Shown: piece by piece, positions 25,686 to 33,772 of the stretch
Layout: each line of letters begins with the position of its first letter
How positions within the stretch are numbered: position 1 is the first letter of the stretch
NCBI RefSeq assembly: GCF_039536205.1
Contig: NZ_BAAAYL010000001.1
Span: forward strand, 4,402,001-4,466,000
DNA: 64,000 nt
Direction: 5' to 3'
Source: Streptomyces sannanensis
GTDB lineage: Bacteria > Actinomycetota > Actinomycetes > Streptomycetales > Streptomycetaceae
Made by a program: the position numbers and the translations under genes
Notes under the pieces: model-generated
The model's database searches: none
The model's input: only the letters and a program-made list of their open reading frames with translations
What the model was told of the DNA's origin: nothing

Positions 25686-26573
25686 ATGAAGGATCTTCCC
25701 GCCCGTCGGCTGCTCCTGGTGCACGCGCACCCGGACGACGAGTCGATCAACAACGGCGCCACCATGGCCAAGTACGCGGCCGAGGGCGCCCAGGTCACCC
25801 TGGTGACGTGCACCCTCGGTGAAGAGGGCGAGGTGATCCCGCCCGAGCTGGTCCACCTGACCGCCGACAAGGAGGACCGCCTCGGTGCCCACCGCATCGA
25901 GGAGCTGGCAGCAGCGATGCGGGAGCTCGGAGTCACCGATCACCGCTTCCTCGGCGGCGCCGGCCGGTACCGCGACTCGGGAATGATGGGCGCTCCGCAG
26001 AACCATCGCGAGAACGCCTTCTGGAACGCGGATGTGGACGAGGCCGCGGCACACCTTGTCGAGGTGATCCGTTCCGTACGCCCCCAGGTCGTGATCACGT
26101 ACGACCCGCAGGGCAGCTACGGGCACCCCGATCACATCCAGGCGCACCGCGTCGCCCTGCGCGCCGCCGAGCTGGCCGCGGAGCCCGCCTTCCGCCGTGA
26201 CCTCGGCGATCCGTACGCCGTCCCCAAGATCTACTGGAACCGCGTGCCGCGCTCGGCCGTCGAGGAGGGCTTCGCCCGGCTGCGCGCCTCGGGGGCGGAC
26301 TTCCCCGGCATCGCGGATGTATCGGACGTTCCGGGCGTCGTCGACGATGTGACGGTCACCACGGAGGTCGACGCCACCGCGTACGCCGCCGCGAAGGCGG
26401 CCGCGATGCGCGCGCACGCCACGCAGATCGTGGTGAAAGGCCCCTTCTTCACACTCTCCAACCAGCTCGGTCAGCCGATCTTCACAACCGAGTACTACGA
26501 ACTGGCGCACGGCGAATCCGGCGCCGCGGCCGGCGAGCGAGAGCACGGCCTCTTCGCCGGAGTGGCATCATGA
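25686..26573 (+). CDS. mshB: GlcNAc-Ins deacetylase of mycothiol synthesis
   Basis: The 295-residue zinc enzyme removes the acetyl group from N-acetyl-glucosaminyl-inositol to give GlcN-Ins, the second committed step of mycothiol synthesis. The metal ligands are visible as H15 and D18 in AHPDDE and H147 in GSYGHPDH, the same spacing as in M. tuberculosis MshB. No ribosome site precedes the ATG; TAGGCT at 25673-25678 lies exactly where a -10 box would be for a leaderless transcript. The stop overlaps the next gene as ATGA. The paralogous amidase Mca is a less likely alternative given length and neighbours. Confidence 0.93.
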   Translation: MKDLPARRLLLVHAHPDDESINNGATMAKYAAEGAQVTLVTCTLGEEGEVIPPELVHLTADKEDRLGAHRIEELAAAMRELGVTDHRFLGGAGRYRDSGMMGAPQNHRENAFWNADVDEAAAHLVEVIRSVRPQVVITYDPQGSYGHPDHIQAHRVALRAAELAAEPAFRRDLGDPYAVPKIYWNRVPRSAVEEGFARLRASGADFPGIADVSDVPGVVDDVTVTTEVDATAYAAAKAAAMRAHATQIVVKGPFFTLSNQLGQPIFTTEYYELAHGESGAAAGEREHGLFAGVAS

Positions 26574-26938
26574 GCGCGGCCCGCGCGGCCGCGTACATGG
26601 TCTTCGGTGTGCTCGGCGTGCTGGTCGGCGCCGCGGGCGCACTCGTCCAAGCAGCCTGGTTCCCGGGCGGATTGGTGCTGGCCCTGCTCGGCGCGGGCGC
26701 CCTCTTCCACGCCGGTACGCAGCTCACCGGCACCCGGATCGGGGCGGCCGCCCCGGCCGCCGGCTGGCTCATCGCCGTCATGCTGCTGACCTCCTCCCGG
26801 CCGGAGGGCGACTTCGTCTTCGGCGCCGGAATCGGGTCGTATGTCTATCTGCTGGGCGGGATGGTCGTGGCCGTGATCTGTGCCACGATGCCGCAGGTGC
26901 CGCAACCGGGCGAGGATTCCGCCCGACTTGGCAAGTGA
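26570..26938 (+). CDS. DUF6113-like integral membrane protein
   Basis: A 122-residue protein with four hydrophobic helices ([20 protein letters not shown], then [24 protein letters not shown] and [15 protein letters not shown]) and a polar C-terminus. It overlaps the mshB stop by four bases and so is coupled to it. A similar membrane gene follows mshB in other streptomycetes (recalled). The function is unknown. Confidence 0.82.
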   Translation: MSAARAAAYMVFGVLGVLVGAAGALVQAAWFPGGLVLALLGAGALFHAGTQLTGTRIGAAAPAAGWLIAVMLLTSSRPEGDFVFGAGIGSYVYLLGGMVVAVICATMPQVPQPGEDSARLGK

Positions 26939-27054
26939 CGGACTCGCCGCATACGCGTCCGTGACGGCCAGTATCGTGGTGCGCGCCGCCGAGCCGCCCG
27001 CACCACGTACACGAAGAAAGCGCGGGCCGCGGAGCCAACCGGGAGAAACCTGCC

Positions 27055-28998
27055 TTGAGTCGTGAAACTGACACCTCGTCCTCCGGCCCGCAGGGCCGCG
27101 GCGGAGCCGTGTACCCCTCGGGTACCCCGCCGTACGGAACCAGGGGGGACGACACCGCTTCCGTGCCCGACGAGCCCAGGACCGAAACCACGCTGACGAC
27201 CCGCATCCGCATCAACATCCCCGGATCGCGCCCCATCCCGCCGGTCGTCATGCGCAAGCCGGTGGCCGAGGCCGACCAGGCCGACGCCGCGAACGCCCCG
27301 GCGGGGGGCGAGGCCGCCGCCGAGCGTACGGACGCCCATCAGCGGCCGGCCGCGACGGAGACGGCCGCGGAGCCCAAGCCCGGGGAGACGAAGACCAGTG
27401 ACTGGTTCGCCCCGCGCAAGCCGACGGGCCCGGACGCCGGAGCCTCCGGTGCCGCTCCCGCCGCGGGCGCGGGCGGCCCGCGTGCGCTGGGTCCTGGCGG
27501 CGGCGGTGCGGCCGGCGCCTCCGACGGCACGGCGGGTGCTCCGGGCGTTGACGCTGCTGCGGGTGGCGCCGCTGGTCCCCGTGTGCTGGGCCCCGGCGGC
27601 CGGGCACCTCTGCCCATGCGTGGTGCCGGCGCGGGCGCCAAGGGTCCGGGCGGTGTCGGTGCGCCGGCCTCCCCGTACCGCGGCGGCCCCGGCGCCCCGG
27701 CCTTCCCCGCCGCGGGCGGGCCCGCCGGACCGACGTCCGGTCCGGTCACCGGCAACGCGTCGATGTGGCCCGCGGGCGGTGCCACCGGCCGTCCCGGCGC
27801 TACCGCCGAGACGTCCCCGATGGGCCCGATGTCCGACGACACGGCCATCCTGACCCCGCAGAAGCCCGCCCCCGCGGGCCCGGCGGGCGGCAATGTCTCC
27901 GGCGACACGCTGACCAGCGGCATCCCCCCGGTGCCGGCCGATCAACGCGCGCCGTTCCCGCCCGGCCCGAACCTCACCCCGAGGCTGCAGGACGCCCCCG
28001 ACCACACCTCCCCGGCCCCCGCGCCGGCCGCCGCCTCCGAGGCGCCCGCCAAGAAGGGCCGCTCCAAGCTGGTCCTCGCCGGCGCCGGCGTGGTCGGCCT
28101 GGTCGGCGTCGCCTACGCCGCCGGGCTGCTGCTCAACCACTCCGAGGTGCCGAAGGGCACCACCGTGCTCGGCGTCGACATCGGCGGCGGCACCAAGGAG
28201 GAGGCCGTCAGCAAGCTGGACTCCGCCTTCGGCGACCGCGCGACCGCGCCCATCCAGCTGAACGTGGACGGCAAGAAGGCCGAGCTCAAGCCGGAGCAGG
28301 CCGGCCTGACCCTGGACAGCCAGGCGACGGTACGCGCCGCCGCGGGCCCCGACTACAACCCGGTCTCCGTGATCGGCTCGCTCTTCGGCGGCGAGCGCGT
28401 CGCGCAGCCCGTCATCCCCGTCGACGAGGAGAAGCTGAGCGTCGCGCTCGGCGACCTCGCGGGCACCTCCGGCACGGCCACCGAGGGCACCATCAAGTTC
28501 CTGCCGGGCAAGGCGGTCGCCGTCCCCGGCAAGGCCGGCAAGACGCTGGACGTCGGCAAGTCGATGATCTCGGTACGGGACGCTTACCGCACCCAGGTCG
28601 AGACGGGCAGCGCGGACACCGTCGACCTGCCCGTCACCACCCGGCAGCCGGCCATCGACCAGGCCGAGCTGGACCGGGCGATGAACTCCTTCGCCAAGCC
28701 GGCCATGTCCGGCCTGATCACGATCAAGGCGGGCGGCAAACAGATCCAGTTCGGCCCGGCGCGCTCGCTGCCGAAGATCCTCTCCATGAAGCCGATCGAC
28801 GGCAAGCTCGTCGAGGTCTACGACAAGCAGGCCATCACCGAACTGCTGGACGGCGTCTTCGACGGCATCACGATCACCAAGGGCGACGGGCAGCAGCACC
28901 CGCTCTCCGCGGACGACGTGGCCCACGCCATGCAGAAGGCGCTGCTCGGCAAGACCCCGGCCGAGCGGACCGAGGTCATCGAGCTCAACCCGAGCTGA
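27055..28998 (+). CDS. Membrane-anchored protein with PG_binding_4 (YoaR-like) domains
   Basis: A 647-residue bitopic protein. Residues 1 to about 335 are disordered and rich in Gly, Pro and Ala. One membrane helix follows (LVLAGAGVVGLVGVAYAAG), and then an extracellular region with two repeats of the PG_binding_4 type (LGVDIGGGTKEEAVSKL and VDGKKAELKPEQAGLTLD are typical). No VanW domain is present at the C-terminus. It starts with TTG 27055 behind GGGAGAAACC. A role in cell-wall binding is inferred from the domain. The large disordered cytoplasmic part could be a docking or phosphorylation platform. It ends at a strong terminator that is also the intron insertion site. Confidence 0.85.
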   Translation: MSRETDTSSSGPQGRGGAVYPSGTPPYGTRGDDTASVPDEPRTETTLTTRIRINIPGSRPIPPVVMRKPVAEADQADAANAPAGGEAAAERTDAHQRPAATETAAEPKPGETKTSDWFAPRKPTGPDAGASGAAPAAGAGGPRALGPGGGGAAGASDGTAGAPGVDAAAGGAAGPRVLGPGGRAPLPMRGAGAGAKGPGGVGAPASPYRGGPGAPAFPAAGGPAGPTSGPVTGNASMWPAGGATGRPGATAETSPMGPMSDDTAILTPQKPAPAGPAGGNVSGDTLTSGIPPVPADQRAPFPPGPNLTPRLQDAPDHTSPAPAPAAASEAPAKKGRSKLVLAGAGVVGLVGVAYAAGLLLNHSEVPKGTTVLGVDIGGGTKEEAVSKLDSAFGDRATAPIQLNVDGKKAELKPEQAGLTLDSQATVRAAAGPDYNPVSVIGSLFGGERVAQPVIPVDEEKLSVALGDLAGTSGTATEGTIKFLPGKAVAVPGKAGKTLDVGKSMISVRDAYRTQVETGSADTVDLPVTTRQPAIDQAELDRAMNSFAKPAMSGLITIKAGGKQIQFGPARSLPKILSMKPIDGKLVEVYDKQAITELLDGVFDGITITKGDGQQHPLSADDVAHAMQKALLGKTPAERTEVIELNPS

Positions 28999-29019
28999 CG
29001 CGGGCCCACCCCGCCGTCC

Positions 29020-29045
29020 GAAGCCCCCGCCCCGGCGGGGGCTTC
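29020..29045 (+). terminator. Terminator hairpin, target of the group II intron
   Basis: GAAGCCCCCGCC (29020-29031) and GGCGGGGGCTTC (29034-29045) are perfect 12-base arms. It ends the upstream gene and stands five bases before the intron 5' end (GTGCG at 29051), the arrangement expected for group IIC introns, which recognise terminator stems. Confidence 0.92.
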
Positions 29046-29505
29046 GCCGTGTGCGCCCAGCATGGGCGATTGCTTGGGGGTGAAAGTCCCCTGGGGGAAG
29101 AGGTGGTGCTAACCCCGAGCCGGAGGCAAGGGCGTCACCGTGAGGTGGGGTCTGGAGGAAGCCCGAGGCGAGACCTGGGTACCGAGGAACACGAACCGTG
29201 TATGAGGCGTGCTGGTCGGGTGAGCCTGCATGGCAAGGCGAAGCCCGTCACTGCCAAGAAGGCCAGTGCGTAAACGCGGCGGAGATCCAGGGACAGTGAT
29301 CGTTCTTACCTGGGGAGATCTGTTCGGGTGTCGGTTGTGCTGAGGTGTCGCCGCGCCGACGGAGTGGGCCGGGAGGCCGACTCTGACCGGGCAGAAGTCA
29401 GCAGAGGCCGTAGTACCAGCCGGGATGGCCGTCGCCTGGTGGTGGGCTGGGAAGGGCCGAACATCGAGTGGAACGGGTGATGTGGTGGTTGCTCGTGCTG
29501 GTCAC

Positions 29506-30897
29506 ATGGACCGCGGCAAGTCCGCTTCGGCGGTGCCGACCGGGGAGGGACCGGTGCATTCCGGAAGTGTCCCGGCGGAGCGTAGTGGCCGGTCGGCGCA
29601 CTCCATGGAGGACGTTCACCGGGAGCGGGAGTCCTCGCTGTGGGAGCGGATGCTCTCCAGGGAGAACCTGCTCGCGGCGCTCAACCGCGTCGAAGTGAAC
29701 CGGGGTGCACCCGGAGTGGATGGCATGACTACGGCTGAGTTGCGGCCGTGGATCGCAGTGCACTGGCCTGAAGTGAGGGCCGAACTCGACGCGGGCATCT
29801 ACCGGCCGGCGCCGGTCCGTCAGGTGATCATCCCGAAGCCTGGTGGCGGCGAGCGGATGCTGGGGGTGCCGCGGGTGCTGGACCGCTTGATCCAGCAGGC
29901 CATCGCGCAAGTACTCGTGCCCATCTTCGACCCGCAGTTCTCGGGGTCGTCCTTCGGATTCCGTCCCGGCCGGTCCGCCCATCAGGCGGTCCGGGTCGCG
30001 CGGCGGGCGATCGAGGACGGCTACCGGTGGGTCGTGGACCTTGATCTGGACCGGTTCTTCGACCGGGTCCAGCATGACGTCCTGATGGCGCGGGTCGCGC
30101 GCAAGGTCGCTGACCGCAGGGTCTTGAGACTGGTCCGCAGGTATTTGGAAGCCGGGATCATGGTGGACGGCATCAAGATGCCGAGCGAAGAGGGGACCCC
30201 GCAGGGGTCCCCGCTGTCGCCGGTGCTGTCGAACATCATGCTCGACGACCTGGACCGGGAACTGTTCAGGCGCGGTCACCGGTTCGTGCGCTACGCCGAC
30301 GACGTGCGCGTCTTCGTGCGGAGCGAACGAGCCGCCAGAAGGGTGCTCGCCTCGGTCACGGCCGTGGTCGAGCAGCGGCTGAAACTGATGGTCAACCGGG
30401 AGAAGTCGAAGGTGGGCCACGCCCGCTCGGCGGTGCTGCTGGGGTTCGGCTTCTACTTCACCCGGGCCGGGGTCAGGATCCGGGTCGATCCGAAGGCGGT
30501 CAAGCGCCTGAAGGACCGGCTGCGGGAGTTGACCTCGCGCCGGTGGAGCATCGCGATGGATGAACGCATCGCGAAGATCAACCGCTTCACCACCGGATGG
30601 ATGGGCTACTTCCAGCTAGCGGACACCCCGAAGGTGTTCAGGGAGCTGGACGAGTGGTTCCGCCGCAGGATGCGGCAGATCCGCTGGAAGGAATGGAAGC
30701 TCCCCAAGGCCCGGTTCAGGAACCTCCGCGAGCTCGGCATCGCCGAGTGGAAGGCCCGCGAATGGGCGGGCAGCGGCAAGGGTTACTGGCGGATCGCGGG
30801 ATCGGCTGTCCTTCAGCGGGCGATGCCCAACTCTCACTGGGACGACCTCGGCCTGCGCATGCTCAAGCCGACCTGGCAACGGTTGAGATCAGCTTGA
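29506..30897 (+). CDS. ltrA: Group II intron reverse transcriptase/maturase
   Basis: The intron-encoded protein helps the intron fold and splice, and reverse-transcribes it into DNA. It has RT motifs GAPGVDGMT, FGFRPGRSAHQAV, DLDRFFDRV, GTPQGSPLSP and the catalytic RYADD, then a GIIM/maturase thumb region (RFTTGWMGYF) and a C-terminus ending WQRLRSA. No HNH endonuclease domain is visible, which fits class C. The frame is open from 29425; I give ATG 29506, and ATG 29605 (MEDVHRERESSLWERML) is another candidate since conserved sequence starts there. The protein stop TGA directly abuts domain V. Confidence 0.93.
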   Translation: MDRGKSASAVPTGEGPVHSGSVPAERSGRSAHSMEDVHRERESSLWERMLSRENLLAALNRVEVNRGAPGVDGMTTAELRPWIAVHWPEVRAELDAGIYRPAPVRQVIIPKPGGGERMLGVPRVLDRLIQQAIAQVLVPIFDPQFSGSSFGFRPGRSAHQAVRVARRAIEDGYRWVVDLDLDRFFDRVQHDVLMARVARKVADRRVLRLVRRYLEAGIMVDGIKMPSEEGTPQGSPLSPVLSNIMLDDLDRELFRRGHRFVRYADDVRVFVRSERAARRVLASVTAVVEQRLKLMVNREKSKVGHARSAVLLGFGFYFTRAGVRIRVDPKAVKRLKDRLRELTSRRWSIAMDERIAKINRFTTGWMGYFQLADTPKVFRELDEWFRRRMRQIRWKEWKLPKARFRNLRELGIAEWKAREWAGSGKGYWRIAGSAVLQRAMPNSHWDDLGLRMLKPTWQRLRSA

Positions 30898-30972
30898 TGA
30901 ACCGCCGGATGCGTGGCCCGCATGTCCGGTGGTGTGAGAGGAGGGACGGGCGACCCGTCCCTCCTACTCGAT
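30898..30972 (+). ncRNA. Group II intron domains V and VI
   Basis: Domain V is a hairpin from AACCGCCGGATGCG to CGCATGTCCGGTGGT. Domain VI is the stem GGAGGGACGGG-CGA-CCCGTCCCTCC with an unpaired A in the following TACTCGAT, the probable branch-point region. Both features match catalytic RNA of IIC introns. Confidence 0.82.
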
Positions 30973-31238
30973 TGCCGGGCCATGACCACGCCGGTGGCCG
31001 CCGTCTGCGCTTCTCCCTCGCGGGCACCGCCGACTGGCTCATGCACGGCATCCGGCCGGCCCCTGCCTCCGCCGACGGCGAACCGTACGAGCCCGGCCGC
31101 TGGCTCACCGAGACCGATTCCCCCTACGGCCGCCTCCGCCACGCCCTCCCACCGGTCGCCTGCCCGGGCTCGCCCGGCACCTGGCCCGTCGGCCCCGGCC
31201 GCTGGGGGACGAACCGCCCCGCCGGGAACCGATCCTAG
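30973..31238 (+). pseudogene. 3' fragment of an unknown gene downstream of the intron
   Basis: After the intron end, one frame reads GHDHAGGRRLRFSLAGTADW and continues through GRWLTETDSPYGRLRHALPP to TAG 31236-31238. Third positions are strongly G/C, as in real Streptomyces genes. No start codon in this frame precedes it outside the intron, and nothing matching its 5' half exists before 29050, where the previous gene's terminator lies. It therefore looks like the tail of a gene lost by deletion or intron-associated rearrangement. I do not recognise the family. It overlaps the convergent secreted-protein gene by four bases. Confidence 0.45.
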
Positions 31239-31876
31239 GGATTCTGCTTGCCCTGGCAGTTCTGACGGAAAGCCTCGTCGTACGCGGTGTCGTAGCCGAC
31301 GCGGTATCCGTTCTGGAAAGCGGTGATGAGCACATCAGGTTTTGCCGGAGGCGTCAGATTCGCGTTGGTCCGCAGGCATTTCTTGCCGTCCTCGAGGCCC
31401 AGCCTGGTGCCCGATTCCTTTCCGGCGTTGAACATGCTCTCGTAGGTCTGCTGTGTCTGCTGCGGGGGCTGCTGCTGCGGGGGCTGTTCCGGTTCTGTGG
31501 CGCAGTTCTTCGTGTACGCCTTCTGGTACGCCTGGTCGTAGCCGTACTTGTAGCCCTGTATCTTGCCGCGTTCGAAATCATTGGGGTTGACCGGAGCCAA
31601 CGGAGGCAATGTCTTCCGGCAGATCGGCGGAGTGCCGTCTCTGTTGCCGGCGGTCGATCCCTGCAGAAACCCCTCGCGGCATCCTCTGTGGTAGGCATCC
31701 GCGGGCTGGCTCAGGCCGTGACAAATGCTCGGGGCGGCCGCGGTCTTCGTTTCCGCGGTGGGAAGTGATTCCCGTGCGTTCAGACCTTCCGCTGCGACAG
31801 CGGGCGAGATCGTGAGCATGGCGAGGAGCGGTGCCGCACCGAGCGCGGCGAGGCGCGGCATGCGATTGCGTGACAT
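31235..31876 (-). CDS. Secreted Cys-rich protein with four glycine-spaced repeats
   Basis: A 213-residue protein with a Sec signal peptide (MSRNRMPRLAALGAAPLLAM, cleavage probably after AVAA). ATG 31876 follows GAAGGGACAACC. The mature part has four related units, each aromatic-x-x-G-x3-G and ending in Cys: AYHRGCREGFLQG..C, DFERGKIQGYKYGYDQAYQK..C, MFNAGKESGTRLGLEDGKKC and AFQNGYRVGYDTAYDEAF..C. A Gln/Pro linker separates units two and three. Six cysteines suggest disulfides. The family is not known to me. It lies downstream of another secreted protein gene (32002-32751), 125 bases away and co-oriented. Confidence 0.72.
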   Translation of the reverse strand: MSRNRMPRLAALGAAPLLAMLTISPAVAAEGLNARESLPTAETKTAAAPSICHGLSQPADAYHRGCREGFLQGSTAGNRDGTPPICRKTLPPLAPVNPNDFERGKIQGYKYGYDQAYQKAYTKNCATEPEQPPQQQPPQQTQQTYESMFNAGKESGTRLGLEDGKKCLRTNANLTPPAKPDVLITAFQNGYRVGYDTAYDEAFRQNCQGKQNP

Positions 31877-32001
31877 GGTTGTCCCTTCGGGGGGCCGGTA
31901 CCTCTCGGTGTCCGGCTCCTCATCACGTCTTCGTCGTCCGGATGGCTCCCGGCCGATCGCGGCGGGGAGCCTTGACCCAAGGGCCTCCTGGATCAACTGC
32001 C

Positions 32002-32751
32002 CTACTGGCAATTGATCTTTATGGTGACCTTTCCGGAGCTGGCGTCGTTCTTGGGCGCGTCAAGCACGGCCGCGAAGGACACGCTGGTGTCCGTCGGAGT
32101 CGCCCGCGGGGGAACCGACACCACCTTGGTCACCGTGATGGTCTGCGTTGCCCCACCTGTGAATTCGACGCTCGACGGGGACTTCTTCTCGTTGGGCAGG
32201 GTCCAGAGAAGCGGAACCTTTCCCTTGCCTGTCCCTATGACGCTGCCGTCGACGGCGACGGTGTTCGTCTTGGAGCAGTCGACTTTGTCCGGGGTGCCGG
32301 GAGTCAATGCCACATTGACGTCCGTGACCTCTACAGGTCCGCCCGCCTCGCTCGGCTTTTCTTCCTTCTTGGGCGGCGCCTTCTCGGGCGCCTTCTCGGG
32401 CACCTTGGAGCACGTGATGCTCAGGTTCCTCCCCTTGACGGAGTAGTCGCCGTAGTCCACGTCCTCCGATGTGTACTTTCCGTTCGACCTCACCCTGACG
32501 TCTTCCCTGCCGGAGCTGCTGGTGATGGTCACTCTCTGGCCGCTGTTGAATCCGGAAAGCTTCAGGTCGTACGTGGCCGGCTCGTTCTCGGCGGATGTGC
32601 CGAGCACCAGCGCGCACTTCGCGGTGGGGAGAGCGGAGGCGGAGCCCGGCACCTCTTCGGCCGATCCCTGGGCAGCCGCGACGGCCGGGGCGAGCGCCAC
32701 CGAGGAGGCGACGAGTGGGGTGATGAGCGCGAGACGACGCTTCCGGTTCAT
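32002..32751 (-). CDS. Secreted protein, unknown family
   Basis: A 249-residue protein with a signal peptide (MNRKRRLALITPLVASSVAL, cleavage after AVAAA). The first mature half is a beta-rich region with ITSSSGREDVRVRSNGKYT and a Cys pair (KCALVLG, ITCSKV). A charged linker KVPEKAPEKAPPKKEEKPSE follows, and the second beta-rich half contains VDCSKTNTV and KINCQ. Each half has two Cys that could pair. GGGAAGAAGG precedes the ATG by one base, which is close. Three 11-bp-spaced direct repeats lie 70-100 bases upstream. I know no function. Confidence 0.72.
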   Translation of the reverse strand: MNRKRRLALITPLVASSVALAPAVAAAQGSAEEVPGSASALPTAKCALVLGTSAENEPATYDLKLSGFNSGQRVTITSSSGREDVRVRSNGKYTSEDVDYGDYSVKGRNLSITCSKVPEKAPEKAPPKKEEKPSEAGGPVEVTDVNVALTPGTPDKVDCSKTNTVAVDGSVIGTGKGKVPLLWTLPNEKKSPSSVEFTGGATQTITVTKVVSVPPRATPTDTSVSFAAVLDAPKNDASSGKVTIKINCQ

Positions 32752-32821
32752 CCTTCTTCCCCTTCCTGGGCAGGAATGGGCGCTTCAGCCCAGCGGAAAC
32801 GGAACCAGTCTGAGGTTCCGG

Positions 32822-32850
32822 GCGTGACGTAAGCGTGACGGCGGCGTGAC
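32822..32850 (-). promoter_or_regulatory. Three 11-bp-spaced direct repeats (PHO-box-like)
   Basis: GCGTGAC occurs at 32822, 32833 and 32844, exactly 11 bases apart, which on the gene strand reads GTCACGC three times. Streptomyces PhoP (and AfsR) bind tandem 11-bp units of the type GTTCACC. The spacing fits well; the bases fit only partly (TCAC core). The repeats lie 71-99 bases upstream of the secreted-protein start at 32751, a plausible regulator site. Confidence 0.5.
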
Positions 32851-32906
32851 CGGTCCCGGCCGCCGAGGACGCACCCGCGCACGTCACGCCTGCCCGGCCG
32901 CGAGCG

Positions 32907-33755
32907 TCAGTTCAGCATCGCCCGTGCCGCGCGCGCCCGGTGGCGTACCGATTCAGCCGTCGTCGGCTCGACCGCGGCCACCGCGTCGGCGTACATGTCC
33001 ATTTCGGCGGCGCCCTCGAGGAAGTCTCCGCGCTGTATGAGGAGTTGGGCGTGCTCGTAGCGCAGGCGGGCCGGGTGGGAGGGGAGCAGCAGAGAGAGTT
33101 CCACGGCCCAGAGGGCGACGTCCGTGCGTTCCGGGCGGGCCGCGGCCCAGGCGCGGATGTTGTTCAGGGTGCGCGCCACGATCTCCAGCGGATCGGCCGG
33201 GAACAGCATCGTCGGGTGCAGGGCCTGCCCCGTCGCGCCGGCGACGAGCAGCTCCGCGTCCTGGCTCGTGAGCAGGCGTCCGCCGTTGAACGGGTCGACC
33301 AGGACCTGGTCGCCGTGCGGGCCGAAGCCGACCACGAAGTGGCCGGGGAGGGCGACGCCGTAGACGGGGGCACCGGCGCGGCGGGCGACCTCGATCCAGA
33401 TCACCGAGAGCAGGATCGGCAGGCCGCGGCGGCGCCGGAGCACCCGGTGCAGGAGGGAGGACTCCAGGCGCTGGTAGTCGGAGGGCGAGCCGTGATAGCC
33501 GAAGCGGGTGCCGAGGAGGTTTTCGAGGGCCAGCGCCCAGGCCCGGGAACTGTGCAGGCGGTGCAGATCGAAGGGGAGCAGGCCGGAGAGGCGGTCGATC
33601 TCGATCTGGGCCTCGTCCAGGTCGGCCTCGGTGAAGGACGGGTCCGCCTCCGCGCCCATCAGCAGGCACAGCGTGGCCAGGTCGGGACGCCCGGAACGGG
33701 CCTCCTCGGCGAAGCGGCGCCGCCAGGGGGTGGGATGCGGCTCCTGCTGTTCCAT
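32907..33755 (-). CDS. SirB1-family transglutaminase-like protein
   Basis: The 282-residue protein has a SirB1_N (transglutaminase-like) core: LENLLGTRFGYHGS, RRGLPILLSVIWIEVARRAG and VYGVALPGHFVVGFG, followed by LLVDPFNGG-like sequence and a C-terminal helical TPR-like tail. The catalytic Cys of true transglutaminases is replaced in the SIWIEV-type segment, so it is probably not an enzyme of that class. I start at ATG 33755 (MEQQEPHPTPWRRR); the longer open frame is shadow. It ends the GNAT-SirB1 pair and follows that gene by 17 bases. Confidence 0.82.
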   Translation of the reverse strand: MEQQEPHPTPWRRRFAEEARSGRPDLATLCLLMGAEADPSFTEADLDEAQIEIDRLSGLLPFDLHRLHSSRAWALALENLLGTRFGYHGSPSDYQRLESSLLHRVLRRRRGLPILLSVIWIEVARRAGAPVYGVALPGHFVVGFGPHGDQVLVDPFNGGRLLTSQDAELLVAGATGQALHPTMLFPADPLEIVARTLNNIRAWAAARPERTDVALWAVELSLLLPSHPARLRYEHAQLLIQRGDFLEGAAEMDMYADAVAAVEPTTAESVRHRARAARAMLN

Positions 33756-33772
33756 ATGTCCGTCGTACCCGC

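Larger units (their letters stand above)
29051..30972 (+). mobile_element. Group II intron (probably class IIC), full length
   Basis: The element begins GTGCGCCCAGCATGGGCG, matching the GUGYG 5' end and domain I start of bacterial IIC introns, and ends CCTACTCGAT. Domain V and domain VI hairpins follow the reverse transcriptase stop (30898-30972). The total is 1922 bases. It sits five bases downstream of a Rho-independent-type hairpin, the usual IIC target, on the terminator strand. All parts look intact, so it could be active. The exact 5' boundary could be off by one or two bases. Confidence 0.88.

Noticed and set aside
29425..29505. Extension of the intron reverse transcriptase upstream of 29506
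   Set aside because: It reads structural intron RNA and has no similarity to the conserved protein start.
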